From: Phycisphaerae bacterium
GTDB lineage: Bacteria > Chloroflexota > Anaerolineae > 4572-78 > J111
NCBI GenBank assembly: GCA_028285035.1
Contig: JANQQF010000125.1
Coordinates: 18,990 to 82,989 of the forward strand
Length of the DNA stretch: 64,000 bases
Direction of reading: 5' to 3'
In this document: piece after piece, positions 36,816 to 44,416 of the stretch
Layout of the letters: each line of letters opens with the position of its first letter
Position numbering within the stretch: the stretch's first letter is position 1
Program-made: the position numbers and the translations under genes
Notes under the pieces: generated by a model
Database searches by the model: none
The model's input: the letters and a program-made list of their open reading frames with translations, nothing else
Told to the model about the DNA's origin: nothing

Positions 36816-37658
36816 ATGGATATAACCGGATTTGATTTCAGTCAATTTATCACGCCTGATCTCACTTTCTCCTTGTTGAAAGCGGCGATCATCACCATCA
36901 TCGGTTATGCCTTAGCCAGATTAGCCAGCTTATCAATCCAGCGGATATTTAGAGACTCGACAAACCGTCATCAAGCCATGTTATTTCAACGTGGCACATA
37001 TTATCTGATCCTTGGTTTGTTTGTGTTTGCGGCCTTGGTTGAATTAGGGTTCAACCCAAGTGTGTTATTGGGGGCGGCTGGGGTCCTGACTATCGCGATT
37101 GGCTTTGCCTCGCAAACCTCGATGTCAAACTTAATTAGTGGTCTGTTTCTCATTGGGGAGCAACCTTTTGCGCTTGGCGATCTGATTAAGGTTGGGGATA
37201 CAGTGGGTGAGGTGCTTTCGATCGATCTACTTTCCATCAAACTAAGAATGTTGGACAACACCTATGTCCGTATTCCAAATGAGACCTTGCTCAAAGCCGA
37301 GGTTAGAACCTTTACTCGATTTCCAATCCGTCGGATTGATTTACAACTGAGGGTAGCCTACAAGGAAGACATTGCTAAAGTTGAGAGGGTATTACGGGAG
37401 ACAGCTGAAAAAAACACCTTATGTCTCGAAGAGCCTGAGCCGTTGTTTATCTTTATTGGCTTTGGCGATTCAGCTGTTAACCTTCAGTTTTCAGTGTGGG
37501 GTAAACGTGAGGAATATTTGAATCTGCTGAATAGCATTCAGATGGATATTAAGCTAGCCTTTGAAAAGGAAGAAATCGAAATTCCATTTCCTCATCGAAC
37601 CCTTTACGCCAGTAACGTTACCGATCCTCTCCCTGTGCAATTGGTTTCGGAAGGGTAA
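36816..37658 (+). CDS. mscS: MscS-family mechanosensitive ion channel, 280 aa
   Basis: MscS channels open under membrane tension and release solutes on hypo-osmotic shock. Three hydrophobic helices lie at about 18-40, 58-80 and 85-115. The pore helix is VLLGAAGVLTIAIGFASQTS, with the Gly/Ala pattern of TM3, followed by the beta-domain signature FALGDLIKVGDTVGEVLSID and IPNETLLKAEVRTFTRFP. The C-terminal alpha/beta region ends near residue 270. The length matches a minimal MscS. GGAGG precedes the ATG. It forms an operon with the upstream DUF432 gene. Confidence 0.93.
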   Translation: MDITGFDFSQFITPDLTFSLLKAAIITIIGYALARLASLSIQRIFRDSTNRHQAMLFQRGTYYLILGLFVFAALVELGFNPSVLLGAAGVLTIAIGFASQTSMSNLISGLFLIGEQPFALGDLIKVGDTVGEVLSIDLLSIKLRMLDNTYVRIPNETLLKAEVRTFTRFPIRRIDLQLRVAYKEDIAKVERVLRETAEKNTLCLEEPEPLFIFIGFGDSAVNLQFSVWGKREEYLNLLNSIQMDIKLAFEKEEIEIPFPHRTLYASNVTDPLPVQLVSEG

Positions 37659-37673
37659 AGTTTAGATTTTCTT

Positions 37674-37850
37674 GGTCTCACGAAAAACATAAGAAGAGAC
37701 CTATTTGAGTAGGTAATTATCTGCAAGGTACAGTATACTACTACAATTGGGCGTAAGTAAGGCTTCAGTTACCGCACACTCAACGCCCAACTGTTTAAGT
37801 ATTTCGCCATAAATAACTGTTATTTTATTTATACCACGAAATACTACGCA
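37674..37850. other. Intergenic region with nested inverted repeats after mscS
   Basis: Three perfect short inverted repeats occur: GGTCTC/GAGACC around 37675-37703, TTGGGCGT (37747-37754) with ACGCCCAA (37783-37790), and GTATTTCG with CGAAATAC around 37799-37845. One or more may end the mscS transcript; none has a classical T-run. Confidence 0.4.
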
Positions 37851-37893
37851 CTCTTTCGGGTCACAGTCATTTCAATTAAAGGAGAAGGAACTT

Positions 37894-38418
37894 ATGCGGT
37901 TTTACTACGATAAATGGTTGATATTTATACTTGCCATCATTTTTTTATTTGGTTGTACCTCCCAAGGTGGGGAACAGTCCTCGACCTCATCTGAAGCTAA
38001 CCCCATTGTCGTTCAGGATCTAGACATTACAACGGGTCAGGTTCTGTTTGTGCCAGCCTATTCAGAAGTTAATTTTGCCCCGAATGGTAGAACGCTAGAA
38101 CTCGCCGTCACCTTAAGTATACACAACACTGATTTTGCTCACCCGATTATTGTCACCTCAGTCCGTTACTATGATACGAATGGTCAATTGGTGAGAGAGT
38201 ATTTATCCCAACCTCAACAATTGGGTCCTATGGCTTCGACTGATTATTTTGTGCACGCCGGTGAACAAACGGGTGGGGTAGGAACAAATTTCATTGTGGA
38301 ATGGGTGGCTGAGGAACCTGTTTATGAACCCGTAGTAGAAACATTGATGTTAAGCACTTCAGGAACGCAAGGCCTTTCATTTACCAGTCCAGGACGGGTT
38401 ATCAGACAACTTGAATAG
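37894..38418 (+). CDS. DUF3124 lipoprotein, 174 aa
   Basis: A lipoprotein signal (WLIFILAIIFLFGCTSQ, lipobox Cys near residue 21) is followed by a Ser/Glu-rich linker and a beta-sandwich. The domain contains GQVLFVPAYSEVNF, LELAVTLSIHNTDFAHPIIV, YYDTNGQLVREYLSQPQQLG, GVGTNFIVEWVAEEP and SFTSPGRVI. These are the hallmarks of DUF3124, a family of unknown role; the fold resembles domains used for protein interaction in the envelope. AAGGAGAAGG precedes the ATG. The SLC13 transporter gene starts 58 bp downstream, so the two may be cotranscribed. Confidence 0.8.
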   Translation: MRFYYDKWLIFILAIIFLFGCTSQGGEQSSTSSEANPIVVQDLDITTGQVLFVPAYSEVNFAPNGRTLELAVTLSIHNTDFAHPIIVTSVRYYDTNGQLVREYLSQPQQLGPMASTDYFVHAGEQTGGVGTNFIVEWVAEEPVYEPVVETLMLSTSGTQGLSFTSPGRVIRQLE

Positions 38419-38476
38419 AGAGGTGTTCTGATGGGCTACTCTGAACAACTGGCTATTTTTCCTAGAGAGATATCAG

Positions 38477-40255
38477 ATGTCCTTTGAGATTGTTCTTGTC
38501 TTCATAATCTTAGCAATGGCAATCGTTCTCTTCACGACAGAACGTGTCTCTTTTGATATCTCAGCGCTGATTGTGATGAGCGCATTAATGCTGACAGGGC
38601 TTCTCACCCCAACGGAGGCATTGGTTGGCTTTAGCAATGAAGCGACGATTACCATTGGGGCAATGTTTGTGTTGAGTGAGGGGATGCGGCAGACAGGGGC
38701 GATCGATGCGATTGGGAATTTTTTCTCGCAATTGGGGCAACGAAATTACTGGCTCGCCATCACCAGTATGATGGTCGTGGTCGGCGTTATCTCCGCTTTT
38801 ATCAACAATACCGCAGTGGTCGCAATTTTCATTCCCATTGTCCTCACGGTTGCCTCAGCTCTAGAGATCAGTCCCTCTAAATTGCTGATGCCCCTTTCCT
38901 TCGCCTCGATGTTCGGTGGCGTTTGCACTTTGGTGGGGACGTCAACCAATATTTTGGTTAGCTCAATTGCGGAGCAACATGGCCTCCCGGCTTTCTCGAT
39001 GTTTGAGTTTGCCCCCCTTGGTCTTATTTTTTTTGTCACCGGAATAGGTTATCTCTTGTTAATTGGTATCCGTCTGATCCCCGAACGCAGCACAACCGAG
39101 GAGGCTACCACCCGCTTTGCGATGAATGAATATCTGACCGACGTGGTTTTACAACCCGGCTTCAAACACTTTGGTCAATCCCCCACGGAGAGTGATTTGA
39201 CCCACGATCTGGATTTGGATGTGATCCAAGTCTTCGAGAAAAGTGGCACCCTGACAGCAGGCGGGACAAGAGCGATGCTAAAACCGGGTGATACAGTGCG
39301 TATCCGAGGCAATGCTCGTGAAATAAAAAAGTTATTAGCCCGAGAAGATATTTCGCTCAAGCCGGTTAAAGAGTGGCACGATGTTGATTTAGAGCAGGAT
39401 CAAGACGCCTTGGTTGAAGCGATTATCGCCCCCGATGCTGATTTGGTTGGACAGAGGATTGCAGATGTTGATTTTTTTCACCGATTTGGGGCGGTTGTTC
39501 TAGCTATTCGACATCACGGCAAGCTTCATCAGGATGAAATAAAAGAGATTAGATTGTCGGGGGGCGACTCCGTGCTGTTGAGCATGGATCAGGAAAAGGT
39601 TATTGAGGTTAAACGAAATCACGCCTTTGTCGTAGCTTCTGAGATGGGCTTTCCAAATTATCGGGCTGATAAAATGTTGATTGTGATCGCTATTTTGATC
39701 GGTGTGGTGGCGGCGGCAGCCCTGAATTTAGCCCCTATTTTGGTTACATCCGTCGTGGGTAGTATTTTGCTGGTGATCTTTGGCTGTCTCACTGTGGAGG
39801 AGGCTCACGCTGCCATTCATTGGAAAGTCATTTTGCTACTGGCTGGAATTATCCCCTTGGGGGTAGCAATGGAGAAAACAGGCGCGGCTGAGTTACTTTC
39901 ACAAAACCTACTCACGGTGGGGAGGCAATGGGGGCCTGTGGCTATTTTGTCCCTCTTCTTCTTTCTGTCAATGATGTTGACAAACTTTATCTCCAATCAG
40001 GCCACAGCTGTTCTCCTTGCTCCGATTGCCATTCAGGCCGCCCAAGCCCTTGGGGTGAACACCCAACCCCTGTTGGTCGCAGTCACCTTTGCGGCCTCAT
40101 TGAGTTTTATGACACCCGTTGGTTATCAAACCAACACCTTGATTTATGGTCCGGGCCAATATAAATTTACCGACTTCACAAAAATTGGTACACCCCTAAA
40201 TTTAATCTTTTGGCTTCTGGCTACGTTGTTGATACCTGTCTTTTGGCCCTTCTGA
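38477..40255 (+). CDS. SLC13/DASS-family anion transporter with two RCK-C domains, 592 aa
   Basis: A membrane protein of the divalent anion/Na+ symporter group. N-terminal helices include VLVFIILAMAIVLF and a conserved SAFINNTAVVAIFIPIV motif, with a matching LTNFISNQATAVLLAPIAIQ in the C-terminal half. This inverted SNT-type repeat binds Na+ and substrate in the family. Between the halves (about 215-390) lie two cytoplasmic TrkA/RCK C-terminal domains. Known substrates of this layout are sulfate and other oxyanions (for example SAC1-like proteins); the substrate here cannot be read. It precedes a Deg protease gene by 40 bp. Confidence 0.9.
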   Translation: MSFEIVLVFIILAMAIVLFTTERVSFDISALIVMSALMLTGLLTPTEALVGFSNEATITIGAMFVLSEGMRQTGAIDAIGNFFSQLGQRNYWLAITSMMVVVGVISAFINNTAVVAIFIPIVLTVASALEISPSKLLMPLSFASMFGGVCTLVGTSTNILVSSIAEQHGLPAFSMFEFAPLGLIFFVTGIGYLLLIGIRLIPERSTTEEATTRFAMNEYLTDVVLQPGFKHFGQSPTESDLTHDLDLDVIQVFEKSGTLTAGGTRAMLKPGDTVRIRGNAREIKKLLAREDISLKPVKEWHDVDLEQDQDALVEAIIAPDADLVGQRIADVDFFHRFGAVVLAIRHHGKLHQDEIKEIRLSGGDSVLLSMDQEKVIEVKRNHAFVVASEMGFPNYRADKMLIVIAILIGVVAAAALNLAPILVTSVVGSILLVIFGCLTVEEAHAAIHWKVILLLAGIIPLGVAMEKTGAAELLSQNLLTVGRQWGPVAILSLFFFLSMMLTNFISNQATAVLLAPIAIQAAQALGVNTQPLLVAVTFAASLSFMTPVGYQTNTLIYGPGQYKFTDFTKIGTPLNLIFWLLATLLIPVFWPF

Positions 40256-40295
40256 GATAAAATTTACCTGTGATCATGAATGAAAGGGAATGAAA

Positions 40296-41498
40296 ATGTC
40301 TCAATCAGATTATCGTATCATCATTCACTTTTGGTTAATGGGTGTTCTCTGCCTTATTGTTTTAGGTTGTGGAGCAAGTTGGTTGCCACTACCAACCAAT
40401 CAAAGCCCTACTGCAACACCACCTAACGGTTCAGTCATTTCATCCACGGTCGCCATTCCGATTGAAAATCTCGCCCTTATCGATGAAGTTGGTTTGGATT
40501 TTGCGGAAAAACGGGTCATTGATGTTCACAACCGTGTCTCACCCGCCGTGGTAAATATCACCACCCAAGTGTTGCGACGGAGTTTCTTCTTTGAAGTTGT
40601 GCCAGAGGAGGGGGCTGACTCTGGCTTTGTTATCGACACCAAAGGGCATATTCTAACCAACTATCACGTCATCGAAAACGCCCGCCAAATTGAGGTAACA
40701 TTCAGCGATGAGACCACACTCCCCGCCCAACTCATCGGGGCGGATCCACGCAATGATCTGGCTGTACTTAGAGTGGAAGCCCCACCTGAGCTTTTGATTC
40801 CTGTCGAGTTTGGCACCTCGGCTAATCTCCAGGTGGGGCAACGAGCGATTGCCATCGGTAACCCCTTCGGTCAATTTGGCGGCACCCTCACCACGGGCGT
40901 TATCAGTGCCTTGGATCGAACATTGGAAGGGCAAGATGGTCGACAAATTGCTGGCATCATCCAAACCGATGCCGCTATCAATCGGGGCAACTCTGGCGGC
41001 CCTTTGCTTGATAGTGCGGGGCGACTGATTGGGGTCAATACTGCGATTTTTAGTCCCAGCGGCACAAATGTTGGGGTTGGCTTTGCGGTTCCCGTTGATA
41101 CTGTGCAACGTGTTCTGCCTGATTTATTAACCTTGGGCCGCTATCGCCATCCGTGGTTAGGGGTGCGTTTTGGCTATCGGATCACCCCTGGTCTAGCCAG
41201 CATTTTGGAGTTGCCCGTCGATCAAGGCGTGTTGTTGGTTGAGCTTTATCGTGGCGGTCCATTGGCTGCGAACGGTATCCGAGGGGCTCAACAGGAGGCC
41301 ATTTTGGGCAACCAACGAATTTTTATCGGTGGTGATATTTTGATCGAGGTGAATGGTGAGCCGATTACTAGCATAGAAGAGCTACAACTTCTGCTGGAAA
41401 CAGAATATCAGGTGGGAGACATCGTTACAGTGACCTTAATTCGTGGGAGTCAGACGATAGATCTCGATATCACCTTGGCTGAAGAACCTAGTCGGTGA
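40296..41498 (+). CDS. HtrA/Deg-type serine protease, lipoprotein form, 400 aa
   Basis: A paralogue of the protease at 31378-32685. The N-terminus is a lipoprotein signal (LMGVLCLIVLGCG), so it is anchored outside the membrane by lipid. The protease domain keeps His in LTNYHVIENA, Asp in DPRNDLAVLR and Ser in INRGNSGGPLLD. One PDZ domain follows, with GVLLVELYRGGPLAANGIRG and GDILIEVNGEPITSIEELQL. ATG at 40296 is preferred to the ATG two codons earlier, because AGGG lies seven bases before it and too close to the first. It is convergent with the thioesterase gene, 15 bp apart. Confidence 0.92.
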   Translation: MSQSDYRIIIHFWLMGVLCLIVLGCGASWLPLPTNQSPTATPPNGSVISSTVAIPIENLALIDEVGLDFAEKRVIDVHNRVSPAVVNITTQVLRRSFFFEVVPEEGADSGFVIDTKGHILTNYHVIENARQIEVTFSDETTLPAQLIGADPRNDLAVLRVEAPPELLIPVEFGTSANLQVGQRAIAIGNPFGQFGGTLTTGVISALDRTLEGQDGRQIAGIIQTDAAINRGNSGGPLLDSAGRLIGVNTAIFSPSGTNVGVGFAVPVDTVQRVLPDLLTLGRYRHPWLGVRFGYRITPGLASILELPVDQGVLLVELYRGGPLAANGIRGAQQEAILGNQRIFIGGDILIEVNGEPITSIEELQLLLETEYQVGDIVTVTLIRGSQTIDLDITLAEEPSR

Positions 41499-41513
41499 AT
41501 ATCTATCCTCTAT

Positions 41514-41951
41514 TTATTTTGACGTTTCGACATTACTGCCTTCATAGGCAAGAATTGCCTGACGAAATGCATCCGGCACTGGATGAGGGGTGAAGCTCTT
41601 GCGGTCAGCAGTGACAACAGCGATGTGACCAATGGCAATCAATCGATTATCCGTTTCAGCCTTGATCTCAAATTCAAAGCGCAGGCTTTTATTGCCCAAA
41701 TACCCAACCCGAGTATAAATATTGATGATTTCAGGCCACGTGGCAGAGGATTTATATTCGCAATGAGAGGCCGCGTAAAGAAAATCGGTGTTATCAGCAA
41801 TCATTTCTGGGTCACCATAGCCGATTTCATCCAGGTAGCCGTCAACACCTTCATCAAAAAATTGATAATAATTTCCAAAATAGACGTGCCCCTGCCGATC
41901 TGTGTCGTTGTAGCGAACTTTTACTGGAATAGAGAACTTAAATTGACTCAC
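41514..41951 (-). CDS. Acyl-CoA thioesterase, 4-hydroxybenzoyl-CoA thioesterase family (hotdog fold), 145 aa
   Basis: A hotdog-fold protein of YbgC/FadM/4HBT type. The active-site block VRYNDTDRQGHVYFGNYYQF has the Asp and the following GHVxF/NYxxF pattern. SLRFEFEIKAETDNRLIAIG forms the long central strands. It probably hydrolyses a small acyl-CoA; the substrate is not evident. Translation starts at GTG with AGGGGG six bases upstream. The 5' flank holds a minus-strand TATAAT (41987-41992) without a clear -35 box. Confidence 0.85.
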   Translation of the reverse strand: MSQFKFSIPVKVRYNDTDRQGHVYFGNYYQFFDEGVDGYLDEIGYGDPEMIADNTDFLYAASHCEYKSSATWPEIINIYTRVGYLGNKSLRFEFEIKAETDNRLIAIGHIAVVTADRKSFTPHPVPDAFRQAILAYEGSNVETSK

Positions 41952-42003
41952 GGTATTCCCCCTAGCTCTTGAGTAAGTGCGGAGGCATTATAATCTGCAT
42001 TCA

Positions 42004-42032
42004 AAAATAAAAAAAACCAGACCTCAATCTGG
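42004..42032 (-). terminator. Minus-strand intrinsic terminator
   Basis: On the minus strand CCAGA and TCTGG (42017-42021 and 42028-42032) form a short stem followed by eight T. It lies 190 bases beyond the end of the Cys-rich gene on that strand, so it could end that transcript or a small RNA in between. Confidence 0.55.
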
Positions 42033-42219
42033 CAGTAGTCCTACATTAGATCGTGACGGCCTAAATTGTTTAAAGATCAGCAACAAATTGATCGAATTGA
42101 CACGAAAAAAACAAGAGATTAGAGAAATTCGTCTAATTCGTTGCGAAAACAGACCATCACGGTTATCGCAATTGTACTAATCGAAAAACCCACATTATTA
42201 AACACGGTCAAGACAGTAA

Positions 42220-42567
42220 CTACCTTGGGCTTTCCTCTAGATCAAATATCGATGGCCCCTGTTGTGCAGTGCAGTTAGCACATCCTCGCTTGAGGTTAGA
42301 AACCTGACGAAAGCACTCACTACACCATCCCTCAATCTCAATTTCTTTAACAAATCCAAATAGCTTTTTGACAACTTTACCATCAAGCTTTAAGTTTTTA
42401 GACTGATTTACTTGTAAAATGTCTGGCACAGGGCAGGATTGGCAAATTTTTGGTTCCCAGGGTGACGAGTCGGGATTGCGTTCGATTAAGCGACACGCTT
42501 GTACATTGCGTCCCCGATGAAAGTCCCCAAAATAAAATTTACATTCCTTTCCTGCAGGCGTCCTCAT
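42220..42567 (-). CDS. Conserved Cys-rich hypothetical protein, 115 aa
   Basis: This small soluble protein has nine cysteines in spaced pairs: GKECKFYFGDFHRG, QACRLI, KICQSCPVPD, GWCSECFRQV and RGCANCTAQQ. The CxxC pairs suggest a zinc ribbon or another metal site. I recall very similar proteins, with the MRTPAGKEC start and HRGRxxQxCRL, across Anaerolineae, but no function. The ATG at 42567 is used because AAAGG lies eight bases upstream; an in-frame GTG two codons earlier overlaps that site. It follows the kinase operon region in the opposite order and seems to be its own unit. Confidence 0.7.
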   Translation of the reverse strand: MRTPAGKECKFYFGDFHRGRNVQACRLIERNPDSSPWEPKICQSCPVPDILQVNQSKNLKLDGKVVKKLFGFVKEIEIEGWCSECFRQVSNLKRGCANCTAQQGPSIFDLEESPR

Positions 42568-42657
42568 GTTCACTACCTTTCATAATGTCATTCTTTTCAT
42601 CAAGATTACCGTTATTTCCTGAGAAAAGACTGAGGTAGACATTAATGTTAGATAAAA

Positions 42658-43863
42658 TCAGGTTAGCGTGTACAAGGCATCGGCAAACTGGGAGATATTT
42701 TGAAATCGCTCATTGGGGTCACGGGCCAACGATCTCATCACAATTTCTGATAATTTAGATGACACTTGGGGATTAACCTGATGTAGGGGAGGAGGATCAT
42801 TCATTAATTTGTGCATTGGATCAGGATAAGGAGATGTTTGGGACAACAATTCATACAAAATCACCCCGACCGCATAGATATCAACTCGATGGTCAATTTC
42901 CTTCGTATGCAAAATCTGCTCAGGGGGCATGTAATCCAAGGTGCCAACAATTTCCTCGGTTTTGGTCAATGATGCTCCGGCATCAAGCACTTTGGCAATG
43001 CCAAAGTCCGTGATCTTCACCCGATCCTCAGCAAGCAGCATAATATTCGAGGGTTTGATATCACGATGAACGACCTGTCGTTGATGCGCATAAGTTAAGG
43101 CATCACACAACTGTGCGATGATGTGAAGAATTTGGGGTAAAGACAACATTTGTTTTTGTTTTAGTACGTTTTCTAATGTTGAGCCATCTAAGAACTCCAT
43201 AATAAAAAAGGCTTGGCCATCAAGTTCTTCGAGCGCAACATAATCGAACATCTTTACGATATTTGGATGTTCAAGGCGACGACTAGCTTCAATTTCCTGA
43301 ACAAAACGAGCCATCCGCCGGACGATCTCTTCCGGAGAGAGGCCAGACATCGGGTGCAATACTTTTAAGGCAACAGTCCGATTGTCGTGATGAGGATCCA
43401 AGGCTTTATAGACGATGCCCATTCCACCCCGTCCCACTTCTTGTAAGAGACGATATCCGTGAAAGAGGAAGGCAGAGTCAATAATCTGCTTGTATTGAAT
43501 GAGGTCAAAGTCAGCTTTTCCTACATAATCATATACATCAAACTTTTTGAAGTAGTTTCGCAATCTTGTCGTACTAACATCGTGATGTCCACTCACCACA
43601 ATACATTTGGTTTTTCGATGGTACTTATTCACTAAAGCCAAAATATGTTCGCCATCTAAAGCGACATTATCCTGCTCTAACCCAATATCAACCGTCACGA
43701 CATCGTAGGGGGTGCCAGATAATTTAGCCTCACGCAGCGCCTTTTCCGCTTCAGCGCGGTTGGAAACGACTGTAAGCAAATATTCATCTTGCAAGGGATC
43801 TTGCAAAAATTCCTGCCACAACGGGTCATTTTCAACAATTAGTATCCGGCCTAATTTCATCAA
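42658..43863 (-). CDS. Receiver-Ser/Thr protein kinase fusion, 401 aa
   Basis: Residues 1-125 are a response-regulator receiver: acidic pocket ILIVENDPLW, phospho-acceptor Asp59 in VVTVDIGLE, and Lys in YDYVGKADFD. From about 137 there is a complete Hanks-type kinase: glycine loop VGRGGMGIVYKAL, Lys in VALKVL, catalytic HRDIKPSN, DFGIAK and the activation-segment APE equivalent MPPEQ. No transmembrane segment or sensor domain is present, so control probably comes through receiver phosphorylation. This would link two-component and Ser/Thr phosphorylation. It is the last gene of a minus-strand cluster with a histidine kinase and a single receiver. A hairpin (43920-43944) lies between it and the receiver gene. 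Confidence 0.92.
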   Translation of the reverse strand: MMKLGRILIVENDPLWQEFLQDPLQDEYLLTVVSNRAEAEKALREAKLSGTPYDVVTVDIGLEQDNVALDGEHILALVNKYHRKTKCIVVSGHHDVSTTRLRNYFKKFDVYDYVGKADFDLIQYKQIIDSAFLFHGYRLLQEVGRGGMGIVYKALDPHHDNRTVALKVLHPMSGLSPEEIVRRMARFVQEIEASRRLEHPNIVKMFDYVALEELDGQAFFIMEFLDGSTLENVLKQKQMLSLPQILHIIAQLCDALTYAHQRQVVHRDIKPSNIMLLAEDRVKITDFGIAKVLDAGASLTKTEEIVGTLDYMPPEQILHTKEIDHRVDIYAVGVILYELLSQTSPYPDPMHKLMNDPPPLHQVNPQVSSKLSEIVMRSLARDPNERFQNISQFADALYTLT

Positions 43864-44009
43864 TAGCTATCCCAGAGTTGATCTTTGCTTGGTCAAGCAA
43901 ATTTACATCATCAATATAGACATAGGGCTATGCACAGCCTATGTTGACATACTATAAACTGCATTAAATGCGATGTCTATGGTGGAATATCAACTACATT
44001 AACAAGTTT

Positions 44010-44414
44010 TTATGGTCCGAGTACAGGGGGAGGCTCTGTGGCGAGTTTAACCTGAGAAATAAAAAGTTCCAAACTGAATAGGTCTTTAGCAATTTGGGCA
44101 AAAATTTGATTTTCGCGCCCCTGAAGCGCTCGAAAACCACCATCTGTCCCGCTGACGACAATAATTGGTGTCGCTTCATCCTGTTTTTTGACATAATCAG
44201 CGACAGCTAATCCATCAACATTGCCCGTTACAGCAGTCAAATTAATATCAACAATCGCTAAATCAAAATGATGCTTATCAAGGAGTTCAAACGCCTCTTT
44301 TTTGTTGGTCGCACAAAAAATGGAAAACCCCAATTCTCGGAGAGCCTCTCCAAAGAACTGTTCACGCCACAACTCCTGATCCTCCACAATTAGAGCACGT
44401 TGATACATTCCCAT
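44010..44414 (-). CDS. Single-domain response regulator, 134 aa
   Basis: A stand-alone receiver with the acidic pair in ALIVEDQELW, Asp56 in LAIVDINLTAV and Ser/Thr switch in IIVVSGTDGG. A Lys occurs near the expected place (FAQIAKDLFS), although the usual K-P pair is altered, so phosphorylation is likely but signalling geometry may differ. The tail ends in a Pro-rich stretch. It starts two bases after the histidine kinase stop, a sign of coupled translation, so that kinase is its probable phosphodonor. Its sequence resembles the receiver of the downstream kinase fusion (LIVExxxLWxExF). Confidence 0.88.
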   Translation of the reverse strand: MGMYQRALIVEDQELWREQFFGEALRELGFSIFCATNKKEAFELLDKHHFDLAIVDINLTAVTGNVDGLAVADYVKKQDEATPIIVVSGTDGGFRALQGRENQIFAQIAKDLFSLELFISQVKLATEPPPVLGP

Positions 44415-44416
44415 GA

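Noticed and set aside
41977..42180. 67-codon plus-strand frame
   Set aside because: Basic, low-complexity product, no ribosome binding site, and it covers a minus-strand terminator.
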